The translations under genes were made by a program, and so were the position numbers. Of a DNA stretch of 64,000 nt, positions 31,471 to 41,257 are shown piece by piece. The stretch is taken from the NCBI RefSeq assembly GCF_002163715.1, contig NZ_CP015698.1:3512201-3576200 (forward strand). Direction: 5' to 3'. This DNA comes from Curvibacter sp. AEP1-3. Its GTDB lineage: Bacteria > Pseudomonadota > Gammaproteobacteria > Burkholderiales > Burkholderiaceae_C. The notes beneath the pieces are model-generated. The model searched no databases. It had not been told where the DNA came from and was given only the letters and a program-made list of their open reading frames with translations. Position 1 is the stretch's first letter. Every line of letters begins with the position of its first letter.

Positions 31471-34240
31471 GCAGCACCGTGGCGAGTTCGTATTCCATGA
31501 AATGAATGACGCCTGTGTCCAGGGTTTTCTGCAGATAGCGACGATAGTCCCCTTCGCGGCCCGATGTCTGAGACCACAGCGCCAGATAAAAGTAAGCTTC
31601 GCACAGGTTGAGCGTGCGCTCTTCGCGTGATTTTGTCGCTTCGATTTTTTGGAGCATGGCCTGAGGAGACTCAATGCCCGATATCACCTTGAGCAAGGGA
31701 TTCGGCCAACCAGCCTGTGTCACATCAGTATTGCCGGGCAATCCAAGCTGCTTTCGGGCGAGTGCTTGCCAGACCCGCATGAAGCCGTTGTTCAGGCCAC
31801 TTTCTGAAGATTTTTCCGCCTGTTCGAAGTCTCTTAACGCTCCTGCGTAGTTTCCGGAAACATAGCGGACTTGGCCTCGTCGCAAATAAGCTGAACTTGG
31901 CTCACTACCCATTCCGATGGCCTTGTTCAGATCGCTCTCTGCTGCTTGTAAACGCTTGTTCCGCATGTTCCAAGTGGCTCGAACTTGGAACACAATCCCC
32001 AGGTTCGGGCTGCGTCGCACGGCCTGGGTGATGTCAGCCTCGGCCTCCGGCATCTGACCCAGGTCCATGTACGCAGCGGCTCGTTGCAGATAGACCTCTG
32101 CCATGTCTTCATCTGCGATCTTTCCGGTTTCAATGATTTTGCTTGCCGCTACGATGGCCCTCTTGCGATTGGCTTCCGCCTGGTCGCGATAGTTTTCCCG
32201 GCTGTTGACGCTGGCCGACACGTTGTCTTCTCTAACGATCACGATGTCTGTCAACTTTTTCTGGGCATCCTGGTAGGCCTTGACGAAGTCCGCCATGCCT
32301 CCGGGAAGAATTTCGTCCGCCGTTACCTTCAGGTCCGCTTGAAATGTGAAGACGTTGCCCCGAAAGCTGCGGAAAGTGTTGAGTTGGAAAAAAGGGGTGT
32401 CCATCTTGTCTTCGATGGGGTCGTCTTGTCCTTGGATTTCCGGCGGAAACTCAACTTCCACCCTGTACGTCTGGATGGAGCCAGGCATCGGCAGGCCTAG
32501 GGGTAGCCATCGGTCTTTGTCCAAACCGCCCTGACTCAGCGCACCGAGCAACTGTTGCGCGTTGAAGCGCGCGAACCAGATTCCGCTGGTGTTGTCCCGA
32601 CTCAATAATCGTTCAATGGTGTAGGCCTCTTCAATTTCAAACTGGTTCAAGGCCTGAATGTCTTTGCTGACCGGAAACCCGTTGCGCTTGCGTGCGCTCG
32701 GGTACCGTTGCAGGTAGTTGTCGGTCAGGAACTGCAGACGGGTTGACTCGGGCTGCTGTTTTTGTGACTGACGGGTAATCTCCGCCAAAGCTCCTTGGAG
32801 ACGGGTGGAGATGGTTGTGGTGGACTCTTTGTCTAGTCCACCTACCTTGACGGATTCCAGAATGCTGAGTTGCAGGTTGGCTTGGCTGTAGCCCAGGGCC
32901 TTGAGGTGAACGTAATAGGGAGCATCACGCTGGATAACCAGACCGACGCTGCGTTGCAGCTTTACGCTTTGGTGTTCCAGGGGCAAATCCTCGGCATTGA
33001 GCGTGGCATCAATCATTTGCTCCGAGCGGTCGCTGTACACCACCTGTACCACGGCATGATCGAATGCCAATGGTGTTGGCAGGCTTCCCAAAATGCGTCT
33101 TCCCATGGAATCGGATACCAGTACCGGATTGGCCCGGACACCCATCGCGCGCAGCAGCGTGACCAACAAAAGCGCCTTGTCTTTGCAATCACCAAAACGC
33201 CGTTCCAGTGTTACGTCGGGTTGCTGTGGCCGGTGAGTGTTCTCGCTGATTGAGACAGAAAAGTAGCGAATATCGTCTTGGACAAACTTGGCAGCTTTGG
33301 CGATCGCCTGCTTTTGCGAGACGCCAGCAGACAATGCTTTCGCCAGAGAGTTGATTGCTGGGGAGGCCGGTTCCGTCCTGAAGAGCTCCGCGGCCCACTG
33401 GTGCACGTCGTACCAACTTCCCATGGAACTCAGTTGGAGAATCAGAAACGGAGAGTAGTCTTTCGGTAGTTTGTTGTCGTAAAAGGCGGGCAGTACTTGG
33501 GTCTGGGTAAAGACCTGCTCCTTGTACCGGCCACCGAAAACACTTCCGTTGGACGGTGCCTCTTTGAATTGCGGCCCCATGAATTGGCTGGCAATTTTGA
33601 TTTCCGGGCTGTGTAGTAGACGCACTTGGCGCTTGTGCACGTACTGCGGATGGTTCCAATTCACATTGGCAACAAAATGTTCTCCAAACACGGGGTTCTG
33701 GCCTGTCACCGAGTAGGCGACATCGATCACATCACCTGCACGCGCATCTGGGATTTGGCCTATGGCTGCAGACTTACCACTCAACATCAGCCGCTCAAGC
33801 CCGCTTTCCACCTTGGAGACGCGGAAGGTCATGGATTTGAGGACCGGGATTCTCTGGCCGCCCCGGATCAGGTCAATCCGGTGAATCTTTACCGATTGGT
33901 AATCCGGCGAATAGTCCAGGCGGAAAACACCTACATCGGTTAGCGCAGATGTTTGCTGGATCCTAGTGATGCGGCGTTCATACGTCACCGATCTGGAGCC
34001 GCTGGCCAGAATTTCGCTTCCCCAATATTCGATGTATGCGCCCAATGTCGCAATGCCTGGGGGGACAGGTACCACAGAGGCCGGCACTGCCTCTCGGGCC
34101 TCGACCCATTCCGGCTCCGGCCCAGTACTGAGTTTGTTGGCCCTGTCCAAGTCCTGTGCCCGGGACGTATGGGGGAGCGCCAGTGCAAGGACAAAAAAGG
34201 CGAGAAACACGCCTACGAAACGAATGAATAAACCTCGCAC
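31463..34240 (-). CDS. DUF3857/transglutaminase/TPR periplasmic protein
   Basis: A 925-residue exported protein: signal peptide (MRGLFIRFVGVFLAFFVLALALPHTSRAQ), DUF3857 beta domain (residues 60-240), transglutaminase-like core (about 290-420, with RRFGDCKDKALLLVTLLRAMG as Cys site and FDHAVVQVVY as His site), a beta-rich region, and TPR-like repeats (about 690-870). Such proteins are predicted periplasmic peptidases or scaffold proteins; role unknown. It is a single gene facing the CheX/CheY pair. Confidence 0.85.
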   Translation of the reverse strand: MRGLFIRFVGVFLAFFVLALALPHTSRAQDLDRANKLSTGPEPEWVEAREAVPASVVPVPPGIATLGAYIEYWGSEILASGSRSVTYERRITRIQQTSALTDVGVFRLDYSPDYQSVKIHRIDLIRGGQRIPVLKSMTFRVSKVESGLERLMLSGKSAAIGQIPDARAGDVIDVAYSVTGQNPVFGEHFVANVNWNHPQYVHKRQVRLLHSPEIKIASQFMGPQFKEAPSNGSVFGGRYKEQVFTQTQVLPAFYDNKLPKDYSPFLILQLSSMGSWYDVHQWAAELFRTEPASPAINSLAKALSAGVSQKQAIAKAAKFVQDDIRYFSVSISENTHRPQQPDVTLERRFGDCKDKALLLVTLLRAMGVRANPVLVSDSMGRRILGSLPTPLAFDHAVVQVVYSDRSEQMIDATLNAEDLPLEHQSVKLQRSVGLVIQRDAPYYVHLKALGYSQANLQLSILESVKVGGLDKESTTTISTRLQGALAEITRQSQKQQPESTRLQFLTDNYLQRYPSARKRNGFPVSKDIQALNQFEIEEAYTIERLLSRDNTSGIWFARFNAQQLLGALSQGGLDKDRWLPLGLPMPGSIQTYRVEVEFPPEIQGQDDPIEDKMDTPFFQLNTFRSFRGNVFTFQADLKVTADEILPGGMADFVKAYQDAQKKLTDIVIVREDNVSASVNSRENYRDQAEANRKRAIVAASKIIETGKIADEDMAEVYLQRAAAYMDLGQMPEAEADITQAVRRSPNLGIVFQVRATWNMRNKRLQAAESDLNKAIGMGSEPSSAYLRRGQVRYVSGNYAGALRDFEQAEKSSESGLNNGFMRVWQALARKQLGLPGNTDVTQAGWPNPLLKVISGIESPQAMLQKIEATKSREERTLNLCEAYFYLALWSQTSGREGDYRRYLQKTLDTGVIHFMEYELATVLLK

Positions 34241-34340
34241 ACAGCCCCCCTTTTATTTGGGTCAGGATGCTAGCAAAGGTTTTCGCCACGTAAAGGGCTT
34301 GTATGTAGGGAGAGACCCTTGCCGCTGTCTATCACGCGAC

Positions 34341-34377
34341 GAACCTTTCACCACAGCTTGCGTGTGGTGAAAGGTTC
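34341..34377 (-). terminator. Strong hairpin after iolG
   Basis: A 15-bp perfect stem (GAACCTTTCACCACA / TGTGGTGAAAGGTTC) with a 7-base loop lies 9 bases past the iolG stop. No T-tract follows, so it may be an mRNA-protecting hairpin or a weak terminator. Confidence 0.6.
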
Positions 34378-34385
34378 CTTCATTG

Positions 34386-35381
34386 TCAGAACGTAATGAT
34401 GCGGTTGCTGGCAGCGCTCTCTGCAGCTGCGTCCGCCAGAATCTGCGCATCGACACCGTCTTGCACCGAGGTGCGGAAGCTGCCACCGTTTTGCAGCTGG
34501 GTGAAGAAGTGCTCAATCTCCAGGCGGTAAGCCGCGGCGTAGCGCTGCAGGAAGAAAGCTTCGGGGTTGTCTTGGGAGGTGCCTTGGGCGGTGGCCTGCG
34601 TTACTTCGCTGGGCTTGTGGTTGCCGCATTGCAGCATGCCTTGGGAGCCGATCACTTCAAAGCGCTGGTCGTAACCGTAGGCGGCGCGGCGGGTGGTGTT
34701 GATCTGGCACAGGCGGCCCTTAACGGTCTTGATGGTCACTGCAGTGCAATCAAAGTCGCCGGCCTTGCCGATGGCGGGGTCAGTCAGGCAGGAGCCGGTA
34801 GCGCTCAGCCAAGCGGCCTTGTCGCCATCGCCGCACAAAATCCAGCGGAACACGTCGAAGTCGTGAATCAGCATGTCGCGGAAGATGCCGCCAGACTGCT
34901 GGATGTATTCCACGGGTGGCGCGCCGGGGTCGCGGCTGGTGATCACCAGCATTTCGGGGTTGCCGATGTCGCCACGGTCTAGGCGGGTCTTGGCTTCATT
35001 GAAGGTGGGGTCAAAGCGGCGCTGGAAACCGATCATGCAAGCTACACCGGCTTGGGCCACCACAGCCGCACAAGCACGTGCGCGCTCGGCAGACAGGTCC
35101 ACAGGCTTTTCACAAAAAATGTGCTTGCCCGCCTGGGCCGCGCGGGTGATCAGGTCGCTGTGCGTAGTGGTGGGGCTGCCGATGACGACCGCGTCAATCG
35201 ACTTGTCCGCAAAGATGGCTTCCACGCTGTCAACGCGTGCGCCGTGTTCCTGGGCGAGCGAGGCCGCGTTGGCAGCCATCGGGTCACTCACCGCAGTGAG
35301 TTCAATGCCGGGCATGGCGGCGAGGTTGGCGGCGTGGATGCGGCCGATACGGCCGGCACCGAAGAGAGCAACTTTTTTCAT
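34386..35381 (-). CDS. iolG: Inositol 2-dehydrogenase
   Basis: A 331-residue Gfo/Idh/MocA oxidoreductase. The N-terminal Rossmann site FGAGRIGRIHAANL and the EKPVDL motif with catalytic Lys are clear, as is the HDFDVFRWI Asp-His segment in the C-terminal domain. It oxidises myo-inositol to 2-keto-myo-inositol with NAD. It lies behind the RpiR-type regulator (48-base gap) and divergent from the rest of the iol genes. Confidence 0.9.
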   Translation of the reverse strand: MKKVALFGAGRIGRIHAANLAAMPGIELTAVSDPMAANAASLAQEHGARVDSVEAIFADKSIDAVVIGSPTTTHSDLITRAAQAGKHIFCEKPVDLSAERARACAAVVAQAGVACMIGFQRRFDPTFNEAKTRLDRGDIGNPEMLVITSRDPGAPPVEYIQQSGGIFRDMLIHDFDVFRWILCGDGDKAAWLSATGSCLTDPAIGKAGDFDCTAVTIKTVKGRLCQINTTRRAAYGYDQRFEVIGSQGMLQCGNHKPSEVTQATAQGTSQDNPEAFFLQRYAAAYRLEIEHFFTQLQNGGSFRTSVQDGVDAQILADAAAESAASNRIITF

Positions 35382-35429
35382 GGTGTGGTCTGGGTGTAAG
35401 TGGAGGGAAAAAACAAAAACGCGCGCAGC

Positions 35430-36302
35430 TCAGCTTGCGCGCGGACGGGTGGGTTCGTACTGCAGCTCCAGCCGGTAGGCCAATGCCATGAACAGGCTTT
35501 GCACGACGGCCATGGTGTTGGTCAGCGCGCGGAATCCGAAGACGCTGGTTTCATTCACCAGGATCGAGGTTTGTGCAAACCGCGCCATGGGGCTCAGGCT
35601 GCTGTCGGTAATGCAAATGATGCGGGCGCCGCGCGCGTGGGCGTCCGCCACGATGCTTTCGGTCTCCGCCGCATAAGGTGCGAATGAAATGGCCACCATC
35701 ACATCCCCGGGCCGCAGGCCGCGCAGCTGCCCATCCTGCATGTTGCCCAGGGCGGTGATGTGCTGCACCCGCTTGTCGGTGTGCTGCAGGGCATAGGCCA
35801 AGTAGGTGGAGATGGCAAACGAGCGGCGCGAGGCCATCAGCCACACCGTGTCTGCATGGAACAGCAGGTCCACCGCTTCCTCAAACGAGGGCTCCTGCAA
35901 GCTGCTTTGCAGCTCTTCCATTCCGGCAATCCCGCCGCCAATGACGGCGTGCACGATGTCAGCACCCGTGAGGTCTTTGGCACCGGACTCAATGGCATTG
36001 CGGATGCGCGACTGGTAATCCCGGCTGGGGGAGATATGGCGCGCCAGCCCGTCCCGGAACAGCTTTTGCATTTCGGTAAAGCCGGTAAACCCGAAGTGCT
36101 TGGCAAACCGGATCACCGCGCTGGGCTGCACCTCGCACTGCTCCGCCACCTGTTGGATGGACTGAATGCCCAGCTGACCACGGTGCTGCTCCACGTACGT
36201 GCCGATCTGCTTGAGCTGCCGGCTCAAGCCCTCGTAGCCTGCCGCAATCGCTGCGATCAGAGCTTCTTCGCTATCGGGGGCGGTGGGGGTGGTGGGGCTC
36301 AT
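35430..36302 (-). CDS. MurR/RpiR-family regulator of inositol genes
   Basis: A 290-residue regulator. Residues 10-85 form the RpiR HTH (SIQQVAEQCEVQPSAVIRFAKHFGFTGFTEMQKLFRDGL) and residues 125-265 a SIS sugar-phosphate-binding domain (VWLMASRRSFAISTYLAYAL; VAISFAPYAAETESIVADA). Its position between iolG and iolC points to control of inositol catabolism, as for IolR of other proteobacteria; the inducer is inferred to be an inositol derivative. Confidence 0.85.
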   Translation of the reverse strand: MSPTTPTAPDSEEALIAAIAAGYEGLSRQLKQIGTYVEQHRGQLGIQSIQQVAEQCEVQPSAVIRFAKHFGFTGFTEMQKLFRDGLARHISPSRDYQSRIRNAIESGAKDLTGADIVHAVIGGGIAGMEELQSSLQEPSFEEAVDLLFHADTVWLMASRRSFAISTYLAYALQHTDKRVQHITALGNMQDGQLRGLRPGDVMVAISFAPYAAETESIVADAHARGARIICITDSSLSPMARFAQTSILVNETSVFGFRALTNTMAVVQSLFMALAYRLELQYEPTRPRAS

Positions 36303-36315
36303 GTGCTGTCGGTAA

Positions 36316-36377
36316 TTGAAACAAATTATCCATCAATAAAAAACTTTGAAACGAAAATTTGTTCATTGAACTATACT
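36316..36377. promoter_or_regulatory. Divergent iol promoter region with candidate operators
   Basis: AT-rich gap between regulator and iolC. ATTGAAACAAATT at 36316-36328 and its inverted counterpart AATTTGTTCATTG at 36357-36369 may be an RpiR operator pair. TATACT at 36372-36377 fits a -10 element for iolC; a good -35 is not clear. Confidence 0.5.
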
Positions 36378-36426
36378 AAATCGAAAAATAATTCTATTTT
36401 CTAAAGTTCTTCGATCAGGAAGCACC

Positions 36427-38391
36427 ATGACACAACTGAAATTTCCGCAGGGGCGCGACATCGACCTGGCCTGCCTGGGCCGGCTGGCCGTGGACCTGTA
36501 CGCCGAGCAATTCGGCAGCGCCCTGGAAGACGCGCGCAGCATGGCCATGTACCTGGGTGGTAGCTCCGCCAATCTGGCCTTTGGTGTAGCCCGCCTGGGT
36601 TGCAAGAGCGCCATGATCTCCCGCGTGGGCAACGAACAGATGGGCCGTTTTCTCACCTCCACCTTGCAGGCCAATGGCTGCGATGTGAGCCAGGTGCAGA
36701 TCGACCCTCAGCGCCTTACCGCCCTGGTGCTGCTGGGCATCAAGGACCGCGACACCTTCCCTCTACTTTTCGTGCGCGAAAACTGCGCTGACATGGCGGT
36801 AGACGCGGCGCTGATTGATGAATCCTTTATCGCCCGCTGCCGTGCGCTGGCCATCACTGGCACGCATCTCTCCACCCCAGGTACCCGTGCTGCGTCTACC
36901 CGCGCTCTGGAGTTCGCCCGCAAGCATGGCGTGGTGCGCGTGCTGGACATCGACTACCGCCCCGTGCTCTGGGGTCTGACCAGCCGCGGCGCCGGCGAAA
37001 ACCGTTATGTGGCCGATGCTGCTGTCACCCGGCAATTGCAAGAAATGCTGCCGCAGTTCGACCTGCTGGTCGGCACCGAAGAAGAGTTCTTCATTGCGGG
37101 TGGCGTGCCCAACGACCTCATGGCCAGTCTGCGCGCTGTGCGTGCGCACAGCCAGGCCGTGCTGGTGGTCAAGCGCGGCGCTGCAGGTTGCACCGTGATT
37201 GAAGGCGCCATTCCCGCTGCGATTGACGATGCGCCCACCTTCCAGGGCGAGCGGGTTGAAGTGCTCAATGTGCTCGGAGCGGGTGACGCGTTTCTCTCCG
37301 GCCTCATGGCCAGCCTCTTGCAGGGCAAAGACTGGGCGCAAGCCACCCAGACGGCCAATGCCTGCGGTGCCATCGTGGTGTCCCGCCACGCCTGCTCTGC
37401 GGCCATGCCCACGCCGCCTGAGCTGGTGCACTGGTTCGGCGGCAGCCGCAATCCGCAGGTCGATGCGGACCAGCAATTGGCCCACCTGCACCGCGTCACT
37501 GCGGCGCGCCCGGTGTGGAACGAACTCTGCGTCATGGCCTTTGACCACCGCAGCCAGTTTTACGACCTGTGCCGCCAGGCAGGCGCCCCTGAGTCCCGCA
37601 TTCCGGCCCTCAAGAAGCTGCTGGTCACCGCTGCAGAGCGTGTGGAGCGGGGCAGCCGCTTGCAAGGCGCCACCGGCGTACTGGTCGATGGCGGCAGTTA
37701 CGGTGCCGACGCGTTGGCCAGCGCCACAGGCCGTGGCTGGTGGGTAGGGCGCCCTGTGGAGCTGCCCGGCTCGCGCCCCCTGCGGTTTGACGGCACCCGC
37801 TCCATCGGCACCGCGCTCACCCATTGGCCTACCCAGCAGGTGGTCAAGTGCTTGGTGCACTACCACCCGGACGATCACTACGCCCTGCGCCTGGAGCAAG
37901 AGCAAAAAGTGCTGGAACTGTGGGAAGCCACCCGCGCCAGCGGCAACGAACTGCTGCTCGAAATCATCCTGCCCAAGGCCTTGGTAGTCGCGGGCGAAGA
38001 AGACGCTGCGGTGCTGCGCGCCGTCAAGCGCTTCTACAACCTGGGCGTCAAGCCCGAGTGGTGGAAGCTGGCCCCCATGCAAGAGGGCGGCTGGGCCGAG
38101 TTGAAGGCGTTGATCGACGAGCGCGACCCGCATTGCCGCGGCGCCGTTATTCTCGGGTTGAACCAGCCCATTCCCCATTTGGTAGAGAGCTTCAAGCTGG
38201 CCACCAACCCGGTGGTCAAGGGCTTTATGGTGGGTCGCAGCCTCTGGGCTGACGCCTCATTAACATGGCTGTCCGGGCGTATTTCTGACGAAGAATTCGT
38301 GACCGAAGTTGCCGGCAACTTCACTACCTTGGTGAACGCATGGCGAGCACGTCGTGGCGCTAGTCACGCTTCTTCAGCTGCAGCAGCCTGA
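36427..38391 (+). CDS. iolC: 5-dehydro-2-deoxygluconokinase fused to DUF2090 aldolase domain (IolC-IolJ)
   Basis: A 654-residue fusion. Residues 1-335 are a PfkB kinase (YLGGSSANLAFGVARLG; VLNVLGAGDAFLSG with catalytic Asp) that phosphorylates 2-deoxy-5-keto-gluconate. Residues 345-640 are DUF2090, an aldolase-like domain that probably cleaves the phosphate product to DHAP and malonate semialdehyde. An AGGA ribosome site precedes the ATG. It is first in the iolC-D-E-B-A operon. Confidence 0.92.
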   Translation: MTQLKFPQGRDIDLACLGRLAVDLYAEQFGSALEDARSMAMYLGGSSANLAFGVARLGCKSAMISRVGNEQMGRFLTSTLQANGCDVSQVQIDPQRLTALVLLGIKDRDTFPLLFVRENCADMAVDAALIDESFIARCRALAITGTHLSTPGTRAASTRALEFARKHGVVRVLDIDYRPVLWGLTSRGAGENRYVADAAVTRQLQEMLPQFDLLVGTEEEFFIAGGVPNDLMASLRAVRAHSQAVLVVKRGAAGCTVIEGAIPAAIDDAPTFQGERVEVLNVLGAGDAFLSGLMASLLQGKDWAQATQTANACGAIVVSRHACSAAMPTPPELVHWFGGSRNPQVDADQQLAHLHRVTAARPVWNELCVMAFDHRSQFYDLCRQAGAPESRIPALKKLLVTAAERVERGSRLQGATGVLVDGGSYGADALASATGRGWWVGRPVELPGSRPLRFDGTRSIGTALTHWPTQQVVKCLVHYHPDDHYALRLEQEQKVLELWEATRASGNELLLEIILPKALVVAGEEDAAVLRAVKRFYNLGVKPEWWKLAPMQEGGWAELKALIDERDPHCRGAVILGLNQPIPHLVESFKLATNPVVKGFMVGRSLWADASLTWLSGRISDEEFVTEVAGNFTTLVNAWRARRGASHASSAAAA

Positions 38392-38413
38392 ACCCCGCAG
38401 GACGGAGATTTTC

Positions 38414-40285
38414 ATGACGACAACCCAACGACTCACGCTCTCGCAAGCTCTGGTCAAGCATCTCGCCGCCCTCAAGGTGGAAATGCATGACGGCAGCATC
38501 CAGCCCTACTGCGGCGGGGTGTTCACCATCTTCGGGCACGGCAATGTGGCCGGTTTCGGCGAAGCCTTGTGGGCCGAGCGCCAGGCGCTGCCCACCTACC
38601 GCGCCCATAACGAGCAGGGCATGGCCCATGCCGCCATCGCCTATAGCAAAGCGCACATGCGCCAGCGCGTCATGGCAGTCAGCACCAGCATTGGCCCCGG
38701 CGCCACCAACCTGGTCACCGCTGCCGCCGTAGCGCATGTGAACCGCCTGCCCGTGCTGCTGCTGCCCGGCGACACCTTTGCCTCCCGCGCGCCGGATCCG
38801 GTGCTGCAGCAGGTCGAGAGTTTTCAGCAAGGTGACCTGAGTGCCAACGATTGCTTCCGTCCCGTCACGCGTTTCTTTGACCGCATCACGCGGCCGGAGC
38901 AAATCCTTACCGCCTTGCCGCGCGCTATTCAGATCATGACGGACCCCGCCGCTTGCGGTCCGGTGTGCCTGGCGCTGCCGCAGGACATCCAGACCCATGC
39001 GTTTGATTGCCCCGAGAGCTTCTTGCACCCCGAGCTGATCCAGTTCCGCCGCCCGCCACCCGATGCCCGCGAACTGCAAAAGGCCGTCGCTTTGCTGAAG
39101 ACGGCCAAGCAGCCCCTCATCGTGGCCGGTGGCGGTGTCCTCTATAGCCACGCGGGTGACACGCTGCGTGCGTTTGCCGAAGCGCATGGTGTTCCCGTGG
39201 TCGAATCGCACGGCGGCAAGAGCAGCTTGGCGTGGGACCACCCCCTGAATCTCGGCGCCATCGGCGTGGATGGTGCGCCCAATGCCAATGTGCTGGCCCG
39301 CGAGGCCGATGTCGTGTTTGCCGTGGGCACCCGCCTGCAAGACTTCACTACCGGCTCGCACGCCCTGTTTGCCAACGCCAGGTTGCTCAGCCTCAACGTG
39401 CAAAGTTTTGACGCCAGCAAGTGGAGCGGCACCGCCTTGGTGGCCGATGCGCTGGTGGGTCTGCAAGCTTTGAGCGCAGCGCTGGGCACATGGGCGGCAG
39501 ACGGCGCCTGGACAGCGCGCGCGAAACATGAAGCAGCCGCGTGGAACGCGCGGGTCACCGAGCTCACCACCGCCGCACCCAAGCCCGGCGTGTTGCCGTA
39601 CGACGCCGAAGTGATTGGCGCTGTACGCGACTCGCTCAACGATGGAGGTGGCGACAGCGGTGTGCACGACGTGGCCATTTGCGCTGCCGGCACCCTGCCT
39701 GCCGAGCTGCACAAGCTCTGGCGCGCCAGCCGGCCTGGCAACTACCACATGGAATACGGCTATTCCTGCATGGGCTACGAGATTGCGGGTGGCCTGGGCG
39801 TCAAGCTGGCCCGGCCTGAGCAAGAGGTCATCGTACTGGTGGGCGATGGCTCTTACATGATGATGAATTCCGAGCTGGCCACCTCCGTCATGCTGGGCAA
39901 AAAGATCATTGTCGTGGTGCTGGACAACCGCGGTTACGGCTGCATCCAGCGCCTGCAAACCGCGTCGGGCAGCCCGGCCTTCAACAACCTGCTGGACGAC
40001 TGCATTGGCGAGGGCGGCGAGGCCAGCAGCATCGACTTTGCGCTCCACGCCCGCAGCATGGGTGCAGACTCCGTGCATGTGGCCAACGTGGCCGAGCTCA
40101 AGGCCGCCATGGTCAAAGCCCGCGCTGCCACACGCAGCCAGGTACTGGTGATCGACACCACCCACACCCGCACCACCGAGGGCGGCTGTTGGTGGGAGGT
40201 GGCGATTCCCGAAGTGTCCGCGCGAAGCGAGGTGCTGGACGCCCACGCCCGCTATGTCGCCGGCAAGCAAGAACAACGTGTTTGA
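38414..40285 (+). CDS. iolD: 3D-(3,5/4)-trihydroxycyclohexane-1,2-dione hydrolase
   Basis: A 623-residue ThDP-dependent enzyme. THDP motifs: HNEQGMAHAAIAYSK with the catalytic Glu near residue 70, and the GDG...N binding motif (VGDGSYMMMNSELATSV). It opens the ring of the diketone to 5-deoxy-glucuronate. The ATG at 38414 has a GGAGA site; it lies 22 bases past iolC. Confidence 0.92.
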   Translation: MTTTQRLTLSQALVKHLAALKVEMHDGSIQPYCGGVFTIFGHGNVAGFGEALWAERQALPTYRAHNEQGMAHAAIAYSKAHMRQRVMAVSTSIGPGATNLVTAAAVAHVNRLPVLLLPGDTFASRAPDPVLQQVESFQQGDLSANDCFRPVTRFFDRITRPEQILTALPRAIQIMTDPAACGPVCLALPQDIQTHAFDCPESFLHPELIQFRRPPPDARELQKAVALLKTAKQPLIVAGGGVLYSHAGDTLRAFAEAHGVPVVESHGGKSSLAWDHPLNLGAIGVDGAPNANVLAREADVVFAVGTRLQDFTTGSHALFANARLLSLNVQSFDASKWSGTALVADALVGLQALSAALGTWAADGAWTARAKHEAAAWNARVTELTTAAPKPGVLPYDAEVIGAVRDSLNDGGGDSGVHDVAICAAGTLPAELHKLWRASRPGNYHMEYGYSCMGYEIAGGLGVKLARPEQEVIVLVGDGSYMMMNSELATSVMLGKKIIVVVLDNRGYGCIQRLQTASGSPAFNNLLDDCIGEGGEASSIDFALHARSMGADSVHVANVAELKAAMVKARAATRSQVLVIDTTHTRTTEGGCWWEVAIPEVSARSEVLDAHARYVAGKQEQRV

Positions 40286-40312
40286 TTTTTAGATTCAGAA
40301 AGAAGCATTGAT

Positions 40313-41239
40313 ATGACCTGGAACGTCCGCATCGGCATCAACCCCATCTCCTGGTTCAACGACGACATGCCCTCCCTGGGCGGCGAAACTCCGTTGGAAA
40401 CCGCGCTGCGCGAAGGCAACGAAATCGGCTATGTCGGTTTTGAGCTCGGCAACAAGTTTCCCAAAGATGGCCCCTCTCTCAAAGCCAAGCTTGATGAGTA
40501 CGGCCTGGCCTGCGTGTCCGGCTGGTACTCCGGTTTTCTGGCCGAAGTAGCACCCGGCCAGAGCAATGCCGACGCCGTAGCCGCCGAGATCGAGCGCTGC
40601 AAGGCCCACATGAGCAAGCTGCAATACAACGGCGTGAACGTGGTGGTGTATGGCGAGTGCGCAGGCACCGTGCAAGGCCAGATGGACACACCCGTCAACA
40701 AGCGCCCCCAGTTCGCAAGCGAAGCCCTCTGGCAAGGCTATGCCGAGCGCCTGAACGCATTCGGCGAGCACCTCATCCAGACCTACGGCATCAAGTTGGC
40801 CTACCACCACCACATGGGTGCCTATGTGGAGTCCCCGGCTGACATCGACAAGCTGATGACGCTCACTGACCCCGCCAAGGTCTTCCTGCTGTACGACACC
40901 GGCCACGCCTACTTTGGCGGCGCGACCGACCCGGTGGCCTTGCTCAAAAAGCACGTCAAGCGCGTAGTGCATGTGCACTGCAAAGACGTGCGTACCCCCG
41001 TGATTGCCCAGGCCCGCAACGATGGCTGGAGCTTTTTGCACGGCGTGCTCAACGGCACCTTCACCGTGCCCGGCGACGGCACCATCGACTATGCCGCTGC
41101 CCTCAAGGTGCTGCGCGACGCCGGTTATGAAGGCTGGCTGGTGGTCGAAGCCGAGCAAGACCCGTCCGTCGCCCCCAGCTACCAGTACGCCAAGAAGGGC
41201 TTTGACACCCTCAGCGCTCTGGTCAAAAGCATCGCCTGA
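40313..41239 (+). CDS. iolE: Myo-inosose-2 dehydratase
   Basis: A 308-residue TIM-barrel isomerase-type protein (MTWNVRIGINPISWFNDDMPSLGG start typical of IolE; metal/substrate residues in AYHHHMGAYVE, LLYDTGHAYFGG and HVHCKDVR). It dehydrates 2-keto-myo-inositol to the diketone. It is the third gene of the operon. Confidence 0.93.
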   Translation: MTWNVRIGINPISWFNDDMPSLGGETPLETALREGNEIGYVGFELGNKFPKDGPSLKAKLDEYGLACVSGWYSGFLAEVAPGQSNADAVAAEIERCKAHMSKLQYNGVNVVVYGECAGTVQGQMDTPVNKRPQFASEALWQGYAERLNAFGEHLIQTYGIKLAYHHHMGAYVESPADIDKLMTLTDPAKVFLLYDTGHAYFGGATDPVALLKKHVKRVVHVHCKDVRTPVIAQARNDGWSFLHGVLNGTFTVPGDGTIDYAAALKVLRDAGYEGWLVVEAEQDPSVAPSYQYAKKGFDTLSALVKSIA

Positions 41240-41257
41240 TTTGCAAAGGACATCACC

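Noticed and set aside
36763..38178. Long minus-strand open frame opposite iolC
   Set aside because: Antisense shadow of the PfkB/DUF2090 gene.
38360..40276. A 638-codon minus-strand open frame opposite iolD
   Set aside because: The peptide is low-complexity His/Gly/Ala/Gln-rich without domains, while the plus strand is a textbook IolD.
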